Source of the DNA: UBA2979 sp963694535
GTDB taxonomy: Bacteria > Chloroflexota > Dehalococcoidia > UBA2979
NCBI GenBank assembly: GCA_963694535.1
Contig: CAVODE010000098.1
Coordinates: 1-5,832 of the forward strand
Length of the DNA: 5,832 nt
Direction: 5' to 3'
Positions 5,018 to 5,832 of the stretch are shown one piece after another (the stretch's first letter is position 1; every line of letters begins with the position of its first letter). Below the pieces are notes generated by a model. The model was not told the DNA's origin. It saw only the letters and a program-made list of their open reading frames with translations, and made no database searches. The translations under genes and the position numbers were made by a program.

Positions 5018-5832
5018 GTGGTAAAAGTATTAGTTGCTGACGAAATCGCTCAACAGGGATTAGATCTCTTGAGGGAATATCACGAAGTAACTGTTCTGAC
5101 GGACCTGACTGAAGAAGAATTAGTGACGGCTATAGTTGACTATGAAGCTCTGGTTGTACGAAGTCAAACAAGTGTGACCCGCTTAGTAATTGAAGCGGGA
5201 ACCCAATTGAAAGCAATCGCTCGAGCAGGAGTAGGCGTCGATAATGTCGACGTAAATGCTGCGACAGAACACGGTGTAATCGTTGTGAATGCGCCTTTAG
5301 CAAATACGATTTCCACTGCAGAGCATGCCTTCGCCTTGTTGCTCGCGACTGCCAGAAACATTGCTCCCGCTGATGCCTCGTTGAGATCCGGTAAATGGGA
5401 GCGAAGTGAATACTCTGGTGTTGAGTTAGCGCACAAAACGCTAGGTATTATTGGCTTAGGCCGAATCGGATCTGAGGTTGCAAAAAGAGCCCAGGCATTT
5501 CAAATGAACGTCGTCGCATATGACCCATTTGTATCAAAAGATAAAGCCGAAAGCTTGGGAATTGAAATCTGTGAATTGATACATCTGTTTGAAATATCTG
5601 ATTTTGTTACGTTGCACACGACGCTTAACAAAGACACCAAGCATCTAATTAACACTGAAATTCTTTCACATGCAAAGCCTGGACTTAGACTCATCAATGC
5701 GGCACGGGGTGATTTAATTGATGAGAAAGCACTACTAGAAGCAATAAGTCAGGGTTATATCAATCAAGCAGGATTGGATGTTTTTTCCAGCGAACCTGCC
5801 GTCGGGAACCCACTTACACAGCATAAAAATAT
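5018..5832 (+). CDS. serA: D-3-phosphoglycerate dehydrogenase, N-terminal part (runs off right edge)
   Basis: NAD-dependent enzyme that converts 3-phosphoglycerate to 3-phosphohydroxypyruvate, the first step of phosphorylated serine synthesis. The visible 271 residues read without interruption from GTG 5018. They show the N-terminal opening VKVLVADEIAQQG (2-14), VVRSQT (46-51), the substrate-side AIARAGVGVDNVD (66-78), the Rossmann loop LGIIGLGRIG (142-151; GxGxxG at G146, G148, G151), D169 in AYDP for NAD ribose binding, catalytic-site R230 in NAARGDLIDE, and E259 in SSEP. The catalytic histidine (about 25 residues further) and any C-terminal ASB or ACT domains lie beyond the window, so serine feedback inhibition cannot be judged. 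Small departures: NAPLANT (91-97), where Gly is usual before NT, and HTTLNKDT (200-207), where HxPLT is more common. It is the third gene of the plus-strand cluster. Confidence 0.95.
   Translation, partial: MVKVLVADEIAQQGLDLLREYHEVTVLTDLTEEELVTAIVDYEALVVRSQTSVTRLVIEAGTQLKAIARAGVGVDNVDVNAATEHGVIVVNAPLANTISTAEHAFALLLATARNIAPADASLRSGKWERSEYSGVELAHKTLGIIGLGRIGSEVAKRAQAFQMNVVAYDPFVSKDKAESLGIEICELIHLFEISDFVTLHTTLNKDTKHLINTEILSHAKPGLRLINAARGDLIDEKALLEAISQGYINQAGLDVFSSEPAVGNPLTQHKN

Noticed and set aside
5164..5697. Two minus-strand ORFs (5164-5436 and 5500-5697) opposite serA.
   Set aside because: They are complementary-frame shadows of the conserved serA coding sequence.

Overview
This 5.8-kb window is compact bacterial chromosomal DNA. 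It looks mid-40s percent GC by eye, genes are packed tightly, starts are often GTG, and AGGAG-type ribosome binding sites are common. I see no mobile elements, tRNA or rRNA genes, or CRISPR repeats. The combination of a DUF1015 gene, an AGT-type class V aminotransferase and serA, with RNase PH nearby, would fit an uncultured Chloroflexota-like (Dehalococcoidia/SAR202-type) bacterium. That is a guess from gene content only; similar clusters occur in Clostridia and Thermotogae.

Layout: (1) 1-813, minus strand: the 5' part of an ornithine carbamoyltransferase gene (argF, cut by the left edge) preceded by a small cupin-like gene. A terminator-like hairpin sits at the cupin stop codon and a good sigma-70-like promoter lies just upstream of argF, so the two are probably separate transcription units. 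(2) 814-909: a divergent intergenic region with a striking 29-bp imperfect dyad that directly abuts the ribosome binding site of rph. (3) 910-1975, plus strand: rph (RNase PH) followed 7 nt later by an unrecognised gene of about 111 codons. (4) 1972-2295, minus strand: a HIT-family protein, converging on the unknown gene so that the two stop codons overlap. (5) 2387-5832, plus strand: a DUF1015 gene, an AGT-type aminotransferase and a 3' truncated serA, all starting with GTG.

The last block is the functional core. SerA oxidises 3-phosphoglycerate to 3-phosphohydroxypyruvate, and the class V aminotransferase is a plausible replacement for SerC in making phosphoserine. No phosphoserine phosphatase is visible. 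The DUF1015 protein, whose ADGHHR motif resembles the DGHHR motif of ParB-fold serine kinases, may therefore belong to serine/phosphoserine metabolism; this is inference and is the most interesting hypothesis here. The rest of the window is housekeeping: arginine synthesis, tRNA 3' trimming and nucleotide hydrolysis.
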